This document shows, piece by piece, positions 30,609 to 42,788 of a stretch of DNA of 64,000 bases. Within the stretch, counting starts at the first letter, position 1. Each line of letters opens with the position of its first letter. The position numbers were made by a program, and so were the translations under genes. The notes beneath the pieces are model-generated. The model did no database searches and was not told where the DNA came from. It saw nothing but the letters and a program-made list of their open reading frames with translations. The DNA is from Helianthus annuus (Eukaryota; Streptophyta; Magnoliopsida; Asterales; Asteraceae). The stretch lies in contig NC_035447.2 of the NCBI RefSeq assembly GCF_002127325.2, positions 29,323,249 through 29,387,248 of the forward strand, given 5' to 3'.

Positions 30609-33449
30609 TGTAACATCCCGAAAACGGGTTTGGTAATCAAACCACGTTAATACTAAAAGACGGGTAAAGTACCATAAGTGGTAAAAGTAACCCAGTAAAA
30701 AAAACTAGGATTTAAATGAATAAGCCTAATATTAAATAAAAGTGGAACAAATCCTTTTGAGGAAAATAAAGTGGATAAAGGGCCCGAATTAACGGGGCTT
30801 CAAATAAACCTAGTCATAAACTTCCCCAAACCTACTAAGTTAACTAGGGATGCTTAACCCGGTTAATAAGAGGGAATATGGATTAGAAATAAGAAGGTTG
30901 TAACCTACTTAATAATTAACCAAACATGAGGGACCAAAGTTAGATAATTGGAAAAGTTTACTTATTAAAAACAAAATAAAACACACACACACACTAAGTG
31001 TGTGCGTGTTCTAGATCGACTAGGAGAGCTCCATGGGGGCTCTAACCCTAATACTCAACAAAATCATCAAATTGGAGGATCAATCGAAGGCCAAATTCGA
31101 AATTGAATACATATAAACGATCACCAAGTCAATGGGATCATAAGGTATGTTGAATTTCTAACATTCATGAAGTTGTGAAAATTTATTAACTTTGAATGAT
31201 GCGATCTATGTATGAATCGTAGAGGTTATGGCTGAATTTGAGATGTATGATTGCTTAGAAACAAGCCCTAAGTGAAGATTTAGAATAAATCGCTAGGATT
31301 TAGGTGTTTGGTTGAATTACCACACCTAGCTAAGTGGGTTTTTGATAATATGATGAAGTTAAGGTTAAATTTGTGCTTAGAATCATCATATTGAATAATG
31401 AAATCAAGATACTTGAACAAATTGTAAGTTTGAGTAATTGTTCATACATGACTTGAAAAGGGGTTTTTGTATGATATGAAGAAGTTGATATTAAAATCAT
31501 GTTATAGAAGCAAGAAATCATATTACCTGCTAGTTGTGTGCAAAAGCTTAAATTGCTAAGAGTTCGGATGAAAATGTCTAAGTGAGTTCAATGAACCAAA
31601 TGTGCATTTGAATATGTCAATAGGCACTTTAACTTCTAAAAAGTCAAAATGACCAAAGATATGATCGAATGATAAATTCGACATAAAACCCGTAGGATGG
31701 AATAGTCGTAAATGATTATGACTAATCTAACCGTCTTACGAATTGTGATGATGAAAGTTTGACTCTAGACAAGTTAGATGAAGGCTTGGGAAAGAAGCGG
31801 GTCAAACGGATTGAGTGCGCAGAAATAGAGCATAACCAGATACAAGGTAAGTACAACTTACACCTTTTCGTAGAATACGTGTTTATTCTATAAGTATGAA
31901 TACAATAAAGACAATATTTGAACTATGGTTTCCGACCCGAAAAGACACGGGTCGGAACTAATATAAATGATAGAAACCATGTTTAATGGTAAAAAGGGTG
32001 AAACGGTAAATTAGTCATGAAAAGACTAAGATAAACAAAATGGGTTTTCGAACGGCTACTTATAAGTAAGCCTCAACGAATGAAAAAAAAGGGGGGGTTT
32101 AAGAGACATAGCTAAATAGGTGAGAAATCTGAATTGAGTTATTTAATGAAATGGTAATTAAATACCATTCTAATATAAGCACAAAATGTTTAGTCGTTTG
32201 ACATAAATGGGTCAAATGGTAATGTAGATATCATTTGACAAATAATGACTAATAAGTGCTGTTGAGTCTTATGCGCACAGGATAAAACGGTTGTGATTTC
32301 GCGGTGCTATGAATTAGCATATTATGGACGCAAGGTATTAAAACGGGCCAATATGTTGATCCGAGCCAAGTACGCATATTTTGTATTGCAGTTAGAAGCG
32401 ATATTTTGGTCAACTATTAGCGAAAGTCCTTCATCGCAAAATGAAGGACTAAAATTGACTAAAAAGCCCTTGAGGGGTAAATAGGGCAAACAACCTTTAA
32501 GAGTTGTTTAGAGATAAGCGTTTTGTTAAATTGAGTCCTAGGGATACGTATAAAAATTGGAGATAGGATGTAAACTAAAAGATGCGTGATTTAAAGCTTG
32601 AAAATGTTAAATACCCTTAACCGGTAAAAGCAAGTATATATGCAAAACAGGTTAAGATTGCATATGAAACCGTAAATTGAACCTTGAAAATTAGTAAACT
32701 GATATAACATGATGTCCATGGTATTTTTAAGGTAATAAACAAGTTTGTTGGATAAAATCAAGAACGAGTCAAAAAGTGTCATAATTGAATTTCAACCCGA
32801 GAGCTTGAAATCTAAAATTTTGCGAAATTCAAATGTCGGGTTTTTATTCCATGAGATGGAGAATTTAATTACGAATGCGTGGGAAAAAGAATCATGAAAA
32901 ACGGATTTGTAAAATGAAAGTTATGCACGTTTTAATGCATAACAAGTTGAGTTAGTTGAGCTGGGATTATACAGCATCAAACAAACAAACTTTCTGGAAA
33001 AACAAGGCCGTCGCGCAGCCAATTAAGCATCGCGTGACGCGAAGAGGGTCGCGGCCTGCGTAGGCATCTCCCCTACTCGGTCGCGCCCCGCGAGATCTGA
33101 TATTGCTGGCAAGTTGTGTTATGTTAATTATTTGACCCATATGATTTGTTTAACCATGTTATTTAACTACTAAAGCTAACTTTTAAGTTGGTTTTGGTCA
33201 TAGGTATATGTCAAGGGATTCCCGGATGAAGATCAAGCTGATCGAAGAACCGAACACACGAGATAAAGCTTCCGCACGGCCTTACATCGTAACTTTTAAA
33301 TGACGAACTCAATTACATTATGTTGTATAACTTTTAAACTGTAAAAGGTTTTAATAAACCCGTATTTTTATATGTGATGTGTATATGTAAATACATATTA
33401 ATTGTCATTATTTGTACAAAAATCGTTAAATAATATTGAGGGCTTTATA
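30609..33449 (+). mobile_element. 3' LTR of the non-coding gypsy element (2841 bp)
   Basis: It starts TGTAACATCCCG like the 5' LTR and ends GGGCTTTATA, where the 5' LTR has GGGCGTTACA, so the terminal CA has become TA. The first of the four dyads is destroyed by a small deletion near 33011-33020, while the others at 33030, 33049 and 33081 remain. Confidence 0.9.
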
Positions 33450-33797
33450 ATCGCCTACAACTACCGCCTCTAACCACCGCTTCCATCCTTCACCGTCGCT
33501 CGCTTCCACCCCCACCCCCTTTCAGTTCTTCGCATAACACAAAACCATCATCCACCACTCGTCCATCACTAACCTACAACAAAAGCGGACACAAATGAAT
33601 GCACAACACCAACTGGTCGGAACCCTAACGCACAACACCAACCAAACCGCCATCACGCAACAAAAAACGGAAGCAAATCAGAACCCCTAATGTAAGTCTT
33701 TTCTCGTATCATGGATTCGTGTCTGTATGTATTTCTGTATTTGCAACAAAATCGGACCCAACTGGATGTATATCTGTATTTGCGTAAACGTACCTAC
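33450..33797. other. Spacer, CCACC-rich then unassigned
   Basis: It continues the low-complexity DNA interrupted at 24850, then runs into sequence with no gene (33560-33797). Confidence 0.5.
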
Positions 33798-35775
33798 TGT
33801 CACACATTAAATTCCCGGTGGACCCGGACTTAGGGTTTATGCTTGACGATTGATATAGATATTCACATGTAGCACAATGAAAGTCTTGGGATTAAAATAA
33901 TTATTACGAAGTACAAATGATCAAAAGTTCAAAAAATAATACACAGACTGAGAGTGTATTATAGATCCATAGGCGGATCGAAATTTACAAAAATGATTAC
34001 ATTTAGACTACTAGGCTTTTGCTTGGAGTCGCAAATTCCAATATGCAATTACCGAGCAGCTCCAGCCTATTCCGTACTTGCTAACCTATACTTAGTCTTT
34101 TGAAAATACGTCAGTTTTCACTGGTTAATACAATTAACCGACACGCTTTGAAAATCTTTTCAAAACCATTTTTATACCATTTGGTATATCAATTTCATAA
34201 ATAACTTGGGACAAACTATATCTCTTGTTACCAGTATTACATGCTTGTCAATACATATGGGGACCGGAACTAAACTCTGATACATGATTAACCGACATAC
34301 CGCTTTTATCCCCATTTGGGTAAGAAAATTTTATAATAGCATTAGCGTCAGGTGTATGCCTACACCCCACGCTTAGGTCGTGGCCACTTGCAATTAAGTG
34401 AGTCGTGGATATCCAGGACACGGTCGCATTAACCTCTAATGTTTAAGTTATCAAGCATAACGGATTAAAATGGGTTATTTGGATTTTGGACTCATTTGTC
34501 ATTGATCCCATACCCGACCAAGCGACAAATAATTTTACCTTATCCCAAGCCCGTATAGGGAAAATAGATTAAGAGTATTTACCTGAGCTTATCTTTACAA
34601 TGAAAGATATATAAGCACATCCGTTAATCAAGACAACTAACACAAGTGCAATTTACTGGAGGCTCCTAGTCTGGAATGGATGGAACTATAATCTATTAGA
34701 ATGTTAACGGGTCTTATTCAAGTCATATGGCTTGGACCGGTTAACTTATAATAAATAGGTACGGTTCTCTAGATTAAGCAGAGACTGGATAGAATGTGAT
34801 TTGCATCCTTACGAGTACTATGCCTCATATAATATGCGTCAAACAATCATACATTCTGATTAGAACTGATTTGGAAAGGTTTTGACCCGATTCGGCTAAC
34901 TTATATAAACTATGCTATATAAGTTAACCGTAAACGTATAGGCGGCATCGGGTGATCGGATGGGTCTATGTTAAGTCCAATATGCTAAAACATGTTTAAT
35001 ATAATGTTACATCTATTTCAAACTCAGCTTACATGTTCATTATGTTTCAAAATCGTTCTATGCGTAAAAAGGGAATTTTAGTCATTATTTAGGCATATTA
35101 TGTGGACTTGCATAAAAACCTGAAAAACGATATGATCAAATGGTATAACCTCAGAGGGTTATTCCATACAATAATATGATCATAATACAAATTCAAATCA
35201 GTAGCTAACTTATCTTAACGTGATCTTTGGAAGGTGCCCTCATAGGGAATTAACATCTACATTATTACGATCATGTAGCCATGTTCTATTCAAACATTGG
35301 CTTGACCGAAATGGCCATAACCGAAAGTCAAAGCAAAAGTTAATTTGCTTGACTTTTAGCTAATAACTAGCCTATTAATGAAAAAGGACTAAGGGAGAAC
35401 ACTAACAAGTGTTCAAGGAAGACTAAGCTTCAAGTAGGAGGCTTCTATAGATCAGAAACACTCCAGGAGATAGAGAGAAAGATTTTGTGAAGGTGCAAGT
35501 TCAAGTGAACCAAAGGCATGGCTATTTGTACTTGAACTTAAGCCCTCAAATCTTGCCAAGTGTTCTTTGAGGTGTTTAGGGAAGGATTAGTGGCACCCCA
35601 GGTGTCCCATGGAGAAGAGAAGTGGCCAAAATCGTGACCAAGGTGGCAGAGAGTAGGTTGCTGCCATGCCAATTGCATTCTGCCAGCTCACCCCTTACGG
35701 ACCATAAGGGATGGTGGCTTACTATCCATAAGGACCTCACCACGCCCACATAATTTAAAGACAAAATTTCAGAAA
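33798..35775 (-). mobile_element. Gypsy LTR, minus strand, partial
   Basis: Its element-sense end is TGTGTGACA at 33798 (plus strand TGTCACACATTAAATTCC). No primer-binding site lies to its left, so it is a 3' or solo LTR. CpG-decayed dyads CCTTACG-GAC-CATAAGG (35693) and a weaker one (35718) are visible. The other end merges into a fold-back element. Confidence 0.45.
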
Positions 35776-37139
35776 TCAACCTTTATGTTATACCCAAACT
35801 GCAATTCGTACTTTTCACTATGAAATCGGCAAAACCAACCTTTATTTTCATGTTTTGATACAGGGGTCAACCTTTAACCTTAACACCATTAGATTTCTTG
35901 GTTAAATTACATCACATGCAATGCATGTGAGGGCATTTTAGTCTTTCTTCAGCACCTTAATTATAATTATATAAAAAAAAACTCTTTTCCTTCACCCACT
36001 TTCTCTGGCTCTTTCTCTCTGTAAACCTGCAACCACCCTCTTTCATTGATTCAACCTCCTAAAGATAGCCGGATGGAGATTGTGGTGGTCGAAGATGACG
36101 AGGAAGATGATCGGTGATGATGCGACAATGAGAGGCGGAAGTTACTGACTTATTGCTGATGATGGTCGTATCACCAGTGACGAAAATGAGAAAAGTGATG
36201 GGTTCGGGGGTGACAATGGTGGCAACTGTGTTGTGTTTCTGATCTACAGTCCCAGTGATGATGGTGATTGCCGACAACGGAGATGTCGCCTGGTAGGATG
36301 GTGAAAGCCGGCAACAAGTATAATGTTAATAGGTTATTCAATTGTGTTATTTAGTTATGTTTATCATAATATGTTGAGTTTTATAAGTTTTGTTTTCATG
36401 GATTGATATAGCCAAAAATTGTTACTAAGCAGAAACTTGAATTTTGGTAACTTATGCACTGTATTATTACAATTATATATTTCACTCATGTATATTTTTA
36501 TATTAGTTTTTTTCATGATGATATATGATTATATATTGGTTTTTTTTTTTTTGAGTGATGTAGAACTGTTGCGGAAGTGTTAAACAAGGTTAGATTTTGG
36601 ACGATGGGGCATGGAAGATTGGGAAATAGTTGTAGAGATTAGGGATTCTAGCTTTTTTGGATTTTATTGAATCTATAAATATAGGGAAATCTGTTAAAAG
36701 GTGAACCAGGAAACTCCAAATATTTGTTCAAGTTTACCATCCAGAGGCTACATAAGATAATGATATTGATGTTTCATGATTTGACATGGTTTGGTTCAAT
36801 TACACATACTATTTTAATCCCGGGTTTAGTTCAGAACGGGGGTGTTTTGGTGTAAGTGATGAAGACAGGGTTTGATGGTAGTGACGTGTGGATGTGGTGG
36901 TTAAACGGAGCAGTGTACGGTGGTGGTCGATGTTGTGAATTTGTGGTAGGAGGTAGTGTGGTTATAACAGGATGAAGATGAGAGAAGGTGCTGGTGGTTA
37001 TAGGTTGAAGATGAGAGAAGGTATTGATTTGTAGTTTATTAAACAATAACCTTTATTTAAATAAGGATTTAAAAAGACTAAAATACCCTCACATGTTTTG
37101 CATGTGTGTAAGACCAAAGCTTACGTAACTGGGAATTTA
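35776..37139. mobile_element. Fold-back (MULE-like) element
   Basis: Near-inverted arms: GCATGTGAGGGCATTTTAGT at about 35924 and, on the other strand, CATGTGAGGGTATTTTAGTC at about 37080-37100. The interior contains GGTGGT and GATGA low-complexity runs but no transposase. The outer boundaries are approximate. Confidence 0.55.
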
Positions 37140-39166
37140 TAAAAAAAAAATTGTGTTTTATACAAATGATGCAAATAGACGTTCAAACAATGTTTCGGGT
37201 TTAATAAAAGTGCGTAAGTGTTTAAAACACTTAACACTTTAGAACTTAATACGTTCATAAAATATAAAACCCTTACAAAGTTCATATATGATTCAATTCG
37301 TAAAATAACAAAACTAAGCGGAAGCTTGAACTTCAGTTATGTTCGGTTCATCCATTATGCTTGACCATCATCCGTAAGGTCCAAGCTATCACCTATACAC
37401 CAATAGCAACTCATATGTTAGTTATATGGTGCTTAGACTTGGATTTATAACCCTAAAACAACAAATAAACAATCAAAATTAATTTTGGGAAGCCCGCCGT
37501 AGGCTATGGTTGGTGTACCATAGCTTACGGCACACATAAAACAACCTGGATAGCAGGTCTCAACCGTAACCTACGGTTGCCAACCATAGGTTATGGTTGA
37601 GCTGGTCTGCAGCTTTTCCAAACTTGCCCCTTTTACGAAAAATTGCGTAACTTTCCGAATATTTATCCGTTTCGCATGAAACTTTTTCCTATGTGTTCGT
37701 AAAACATTTGCCCACATTTCAAACTTGTGAACCCATGATACGGATTCACAAAATTTGTTTTATGCTATTGATTCCAATATATATATCTATATATATATAT
37801 ATATTAAAAAATTGATCCGTTTGCATGTTTAAGCAAACGATCTCACAGATGTTACATCGTTTTGCAAGAACATTATTTTTACGACTATACCCCATAACCC
37901 AGGGTATTATTCTTGTGTTTTATGCGACCATTATCCAGTTCGCGGTTGTGACAATTGACCCGTTCGACCTTTCAAAGATCGCACTTTGATTAATCTGAAT
38001 TCTTTTTAAGAATTCCAAACCATTCAATCATGACTCTTTAACCGAGTCCGTTTATTTATAGTTTGTGTCCCCACTTATAATCCATCACTTATGAACAGTC
38101 AAACTTTATTCTTTATTCAACCCGTTTGACTTGTTCATGTGAAATCCATCACTTATGAACAGTCAAACTTTATTCTTTATTTGACCCGTTTGACTTGTTC
38201 GTGTGAAATCCATCACTTATGAACAGTCAAACTTTATTATTTATTCAACTCGTTTGACTTGTTTGTGTGAAATCCATCACTTATGAACAATCAAACTTTA
38301 TTATTTCTTTGACCCGTTTCACTTGTTCGTGTGAAATCCATCACTTATGAACAGTCAAACTTTATTCTTTATTAACACTAGAAGCACGTTGTCATACCGA
38401 GCAAACTAAGGTGAGCTCACTTTCTCTTTCACAAGCATGTGTCCCCGCGGGGGGGGGGGGGGGGGGGAGGGGGCGCAAACAAACTTATATTCTTGGGAGG
38501 AATACTTTTAGATGTCTTGGTTTAATTTCGATGTAAGTTAATAAACTCAACTCTATCACGAAAGTCCCTACTTATATACCGAGCTAGTTACCTTGGAGGC
38601 AACGGGGTATTAGTTGATAGTGCTATTAGGCTTGACAAACCTCACACCGTGCTGGGAGCTGGGCATGAACTAATTAATGACCTTAAACACTTTGATCAAT
38701 GATGATAGACATTGATGAGGGCATAAAAACAGAACAGTCAATCGGTAACGAGTTTATTATTCGTAAGATGTCTTTAAACTAAACACTTACATGATTTCTA
38801 AACAAAACTATGAACTCGCCAACTTTATGTTGACACACTTTTCTGAATGCTTCCAGGTCGTTAGGTATCTTCATGGATCGGAACGTGCATCGGAGGAGCT
38901 AGGGATATCATGGGTCTGCCGTTTATTGAAACATTTAATGTTATGCTATGCTTTATAAACAGTTTATTTCAAATGCTTATAACAATTTCAATTGATTCCG
39001 CTGAACGTATACTTGTTTAAATCAGACATTTTGAAATGCACTTTTCATATTGAATAAGATTACACGTTTATCATTTTACTGTTAGTTCAATGTGATTAGT
39101 GGCTATATCCTGGTACGTCACACGCCTTGCGGTGAAATCCGCGTGTGGTATTTTGGGGATGTGACA
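37140..39166 (+). mobile_element. Gypsy family-3 LTR, plus strand
   Basis: It ends TTTTGGGGATGTGACA at 39166 with no primer-binding site after it, so it is a 3' or solo LTR; it is inserted into a minus-strand RT fragment. Four CCRTA-N3-TAYGG dyads lie at 37497, 37518, 37564 and 37584. A 64-bp tandem repeat (38081-38373) and a G-rich run (38449-38473) lie inside. The segment AACTCGCCAACTTTATGTTG near 38815 resembles one in the family-2 LTR (11836-11860), supporting LTR identity. The left limit is uncertain. Confidence 0.5.
38081..38373. repeat. 64-bp tandem repeat, about 4.6 copies
   Basis: TCCATCACTTATGAACAGTC recurs at exactly 64-bp steps: 38081, 38145, 38209, 38273 and 38337 (the fourth copy with one change). 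Each unit ends in a variant of GACCCGTTTGACTTGTTCGT. It lies within the family-3 LTR. Confidence 0.93.
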
Positions 39167-39789
39167 AAAACATCTATAGTATCCTACCAATCTAAGAAAA
39201 CTTCTTACTTCTATTGGTGAATTAGGGACTTTCCATTTGGTAATTTCCACGATCTTTGTAGGATCCACATGAATTCCTTCATGATTAATTAGGTGTCCAC
39301 GAAATTGTACTTCTTGCAATCAGAATTCACATTTTGAGAATTTAGCATAAAGTTTTTCCTTTCTCAATAATGTCAAAAGTACCTGTAAATGCTCGGCATG
39401 CTCTTCCTTACTCTAGAAATAAATAAGTATATCGTCTATGAAGATAATTACAAATTTATCCAAGTTTGGTTTACATATCCTGTTCATCATGTCCATAAAT
39501 GCAGCTAGAGCATTTGTCAAACCAAATGGCATGACTGTAAACTCATAATGACCATATCTAGTTTTGAAAGCAGTCTTAGGAATATTCTCTTCCTGTACTT
39601 TTAATTGATGGTATCATGAGCGTAAATCAATCTTTGAAAAGAATCGAGCTCCTTGAAGTTGATCGAATAGATCATCAATTCTCGGTAGTGGGTACCAATT
39701 TTTTATTGTGACTTTATTCAATTCTCTGTAGTTAATACACATGTGCATCGATCCATCTTTCTTCTTAACGAATAACACAGGTGCTCCCC
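39167..39789 (-). pseudogene. Gypsy reverse transcriptase fragment
   Basis: On the minus strand it reads [20 protein letters not shown] at the right end, then an FIDD catalytic box near 39430, and [20 protein letters not shown] at the left. Stops and frameshifts separate these. Its left end is cut by the family-3 LTR and its right end by an LTR fragment at 39790. RT palm and thumb are present; RNase H and integrase are absent. Confidence 0.8.
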
Positions 39790-41190
39790 TATAACACCCC
39801 AAAAACAGGTTTGGTAACTAAACCCCGTTAATATTAGAGAACTGGTACCATCAGTGGTAAAATATTTACCAGATAATTGTTAGGATTTTAAATAATCAAA
39901 GCTAACACTAGTTAAAGAGAATAAATACTTTGTAGTAAGTAAAAGTTTATAAAAAGGCTCGGGTGAGTGGGATTTAAATTGAATCGGGTTGTAACCTAGT
40001 TATAATAATGGTTAATTGCTAGTAAGTGTTATATGAGAGTTTAAACAAAAACTAAACTTGAGAGAACTAAGATGTCAAAAAGGAAACTTGAAGTTTTAAA
40101 ACAAAGAAACTAGACATAACACACACTTAGTGTGTGTGTATCGATCTTCAGGAGAAAAGAAAAGGGTGCAATCCTAGTTCATCCAAAATCATCAAAATTG
40201 AAGACAAATTAGAGCTCAAATTAGTGCATGAACCTGAATTATCGATCACCTAAACTAGAGGATCATAAGGTATGTGGAAAAACTTAGATTGGTGAAAGGC
40301 ATAACTTGAGACAAGTAGAATACTTGTCATTAGATTGTTAGATTATGATCCAAAGGTGAAATTGAGTGTATATGTATGCTTAATTTTGTTAGACATAATG
40401 AAATTATGAGATAATTGATGTAAGATTACTTGTAAGTGATTAACAAGTAGATTATGAAGTGGGTTTTGATTATACGATGAAGTTGATGATATACTTATGT
40501 TTAGAATCATCATACATGATAGTAATAAGAAGATACTTGAACAATTTATGAGTTTGAGTACATGTTCATACTTGCCATGAAACGGGTTTTAATATGATTT
40601 GATGAAGATGATGATATATTCATGTTAAATTGATGTAACAATTGTATGAACTTAGAAAAGAAATTTAGTTGAAACGGTGGCCTAGAAATAGTGGCTACCG
40701 GGTAATTAACAAAATACATAAATGAGTTGTTGAACTTATTTGTGGGTTTATATGTGTTAATAGGCAGTTGATTTTTAAAAGTTAAACTGACCTATAATAA
40801 GATCGAATGATAATTTTGATATAAAATCCGTAAGATGGAATAGTCATAATGAATGATGACTAATCTAACCATCTTGCGAATGATAAATGATAGTGTGAAG
40901 CTTGACAAGCTAGGTGGAAGCTTGGGAAAGAAGTGGATCAAACAGATCAAGTACGCGGGAAAAGCATAATCGGATGCAAGGTAAGTAAAGCTTGCACCCT
41001 TTTAGTAGAATACCTATTTATTGTATTGGTTATGAATAAGGTAAATTAGTATTTGAAATATGATGTTCCGATGTGTAATAATACGGGTCGGAACAAGTGA
41101 AAATGATAAGAAACCATAATTGATGGTAAAAATGGGTAAAACGGTAATTCGTTCATGTGATGACGAATAAAAAATGAGTTTTGATTAAGT
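39790..41190 (+). mobile_element. Truncated LTR related to the non-coding gypsy element
   Basis: It starts TATAACACCCC, comparable to TGTAACATCCC of the LTR at 24851 with the terminal G changed, and shares GGTTTGGTAAC, the CA/TG hairpin (ACACACTTAGTGTGTGT near 40121) and GATGGAATAGTCATAA phrases in the same order. Only about the first 1.4 kb of the LTR is present. It separates RT (left) from gag (right) of a minus-strand element. Confidence 0.7.
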
Positions 41191-41690
41191 AACCAACCAT
41201 GTCACTCCCTTTGGATTGAAGAATGGTATTCCACCATTTTAACGCTTCATCCTTGAATAGGTTAGAAGTATACATTATCTTATCTTCTTCATCACACTTA
41301 CTAATTTTTAAAACTGCTTCAGTCTTTTCTAACCAGCGTAAGGCTGAAATGGCTCCTTCATTACCAGAAAATTCGATTGGTTTACAGGATAAGAACTCTT
41401 TATAAGAACAACCATAGGCGATGGTCTTCTTTCGTTTAGATTGGTTTACATGATAAGAACTCTTTATAAGAACAACCATAGGCGATGGTCTTATTTCGTT
41501 TCGGAAATAGAGCTTTGATAAGAATGCCATTGTCTCCATTGACGTTGTGACTAGGCTCAATGTGAGTACGTTTACTGCCTATATTAGTATTATTGTTTAC
41601 AGACATAGGTTTCTTAATAGCTTCAATAATAAATGGTATGACATCGATTATCCCTTGGGCTACTAAATGCTCTATAGCACTTTTATCCAT
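41191..41690 (-). pseudogene. Gypsy gag fragment with internal 64-bp duplication
   Basis: On the minus strand the ORFs read CSYKEFLSCKPIEF and LRWLEKTEAVLKISKCDEED, the conserved capsid start of Tekay-like gag. A 64-bp tandem duplication (41375-41438 and 41439-41502) repeats the CSYKEFLSCK coding segment and shifts the frame. It belongs with the RT fragment at 39167-39789; the protease and the start of RT were lost. Confidence 0.8.
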
Positions 41691-42010
41691 ATGATTTTCG
41701 TTATTATTATTAGCATGAACTTCTTGATTTACTTCATTCGGGTTAAGTCATGGGGGCACCCCCCGTGTGCCATGGTAGCCACCACTAGGGCTAGATCAGC
41801 CTCGTCTTCACGTATAGCCTTGCCACACATCGCGCTCGGGTAACACGTGTCCTGGTACTCCCCCGCGTGTCGCGTAAGATTTAGGGGTATCCTCCGTGTG
41901 CCTCCTGGGAGTCCAGTTACTAGTTTCTTTGTTTTTCGTATTGCTTTGCGCCGTACAAGTCCGTCGCTTCGATCAGGAGTCCTTATAAGGTGTTTTGGGA
42001 GTTGTTAAAA
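41691..42010. other. Spacer, probably gypsy-derived
   Basis: No ORF. Positions 41744-41940 are GC-richer than their surroundings, with several GTGTGCC and CGCGT phrases. Not assigned. Confidence 0.35.
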
Positions 42011-42260
42011 TAATGATTCAACTGCTGCTATTGAGTCTTCCATGCTTGTTGATTGTTGAACGGTTGAAACTGTACAATAATAATGATTCAACTGCTGCTA
42101 CTGAGTCTTCCATGCTTGTTGATTGTTGAACGGGTTGAAACTGTACAATAATAATGATTCAACTGCTGCTATTGAGTCTTCCATGCTTGTTGATTGTTGA
42201 ACGGGTTGAAACTGTACAATCATAATGATTTAACTGCTGCTATTGAGTCTTCCATGCTTG
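42011..42260. repeat. 70-71-bp tandem repeat, about 3.6 copies
   Basis: TAATGATTCAACTGCTGCTA recurs at 42011, 42081, 42152 and 42223 (last copy with one change). Steps of 70, 71 and 71 bp reflect a one-base indel in the GAACGGGTTG part. Confidence 0.92.
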
Positions 42261-42271
42261 CTTTATGTTTA

Positions 42272-42469
42272 TCAACTGGTCGTTTGTCTGAGTTTTCTTT
42301 CTCTTTGATGAAATGAGATTTGTTTCAAAGTAAAAAAGAAAACTGAAACCAGTTTCCCTTGATAGTTAAAAGTCACCTTTTGTCGGTCGGCGCAAGGGAA
42401 ATTGGTGGAACCCGGGTGTTGTGGTCCACCATCTTGATTGCTGGTCAAATGAGATTTGGTATTGAACAT
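42272..42469 (-). pseudogene. Unidentified coding-like fragment
   Basis: The minus-strand frame of about 65 codons contains NQDGGPQHPGSTNFPCADRQ followed by KVTFNYQGK, which looks less random than neighbouring ORFs. I do not recognise the family. It may be a captured gene fragment or part of the gypsy debris, and it has no evident start context. Confidence 0.25.
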
Positions 42470-42788
42470 AGACTATTTGGATCTTGTTGGTGAAAGATGA
42501 GAATGACTAGTTCTCTCTAATAGCCTTCTTTCCATAGCCACCGTTTCCATAGGAAATCGAATTTTGTGAATATTAAAAAGTAGGAAATCGAAACCCTAAT
42601 GTGTGAATATTAACTCAAAAAAAGGAAATCTGATGTATACAGTATAACCTTATACGGCCTGTATAAAACTATCGTATACGACCAAAATTTATTTTTAAAT
42701 GGTGATATGGGCGTATACGGTTATACGGCTCGTTTACACCATGTTAAAATAAGATTTTACCATGTGTTATTAAAAAAAAGAGAAAAAT

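Larger units (their letters stand above)
24851..33449 (+). mobile_element. Complete non-coding gypsy LTR element (LARD-like), 8.6 kb
   Basis: Two LTRs (24851-27706 and 30609-33449) flank a 2.9-kb interior. A primer-binding site follows the left LTR and a polypurine stretch precedes the right one. The flanking five bases are ATCGT (24846-24850) and ATCGC (33450-33454), a target duplication with one change. The interior has no recognisable gag or pol, so it would depend on proteins of a coding relative. By eye the two LTRs differ at a few per cent of positions plus small indels, so this is not a very recent insertion; I have not computed the divergence. Confidence 0.88.

Noticed and set aside
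38081..38373. Regular 64-bp array considered as a CRISPR
   Set aside because: Units are contiguous with no unique spacers, and the context is a plant LTR.
33798..39166. One solo LTR running from TGTCACAC to GATGTGACA
   Set aside because: Both ends look like LTR 3' ends in opposite orientation, the flanking bases do not match as a target duplication, and a fold-back element lies between, so two separate LTR pieces fit better.
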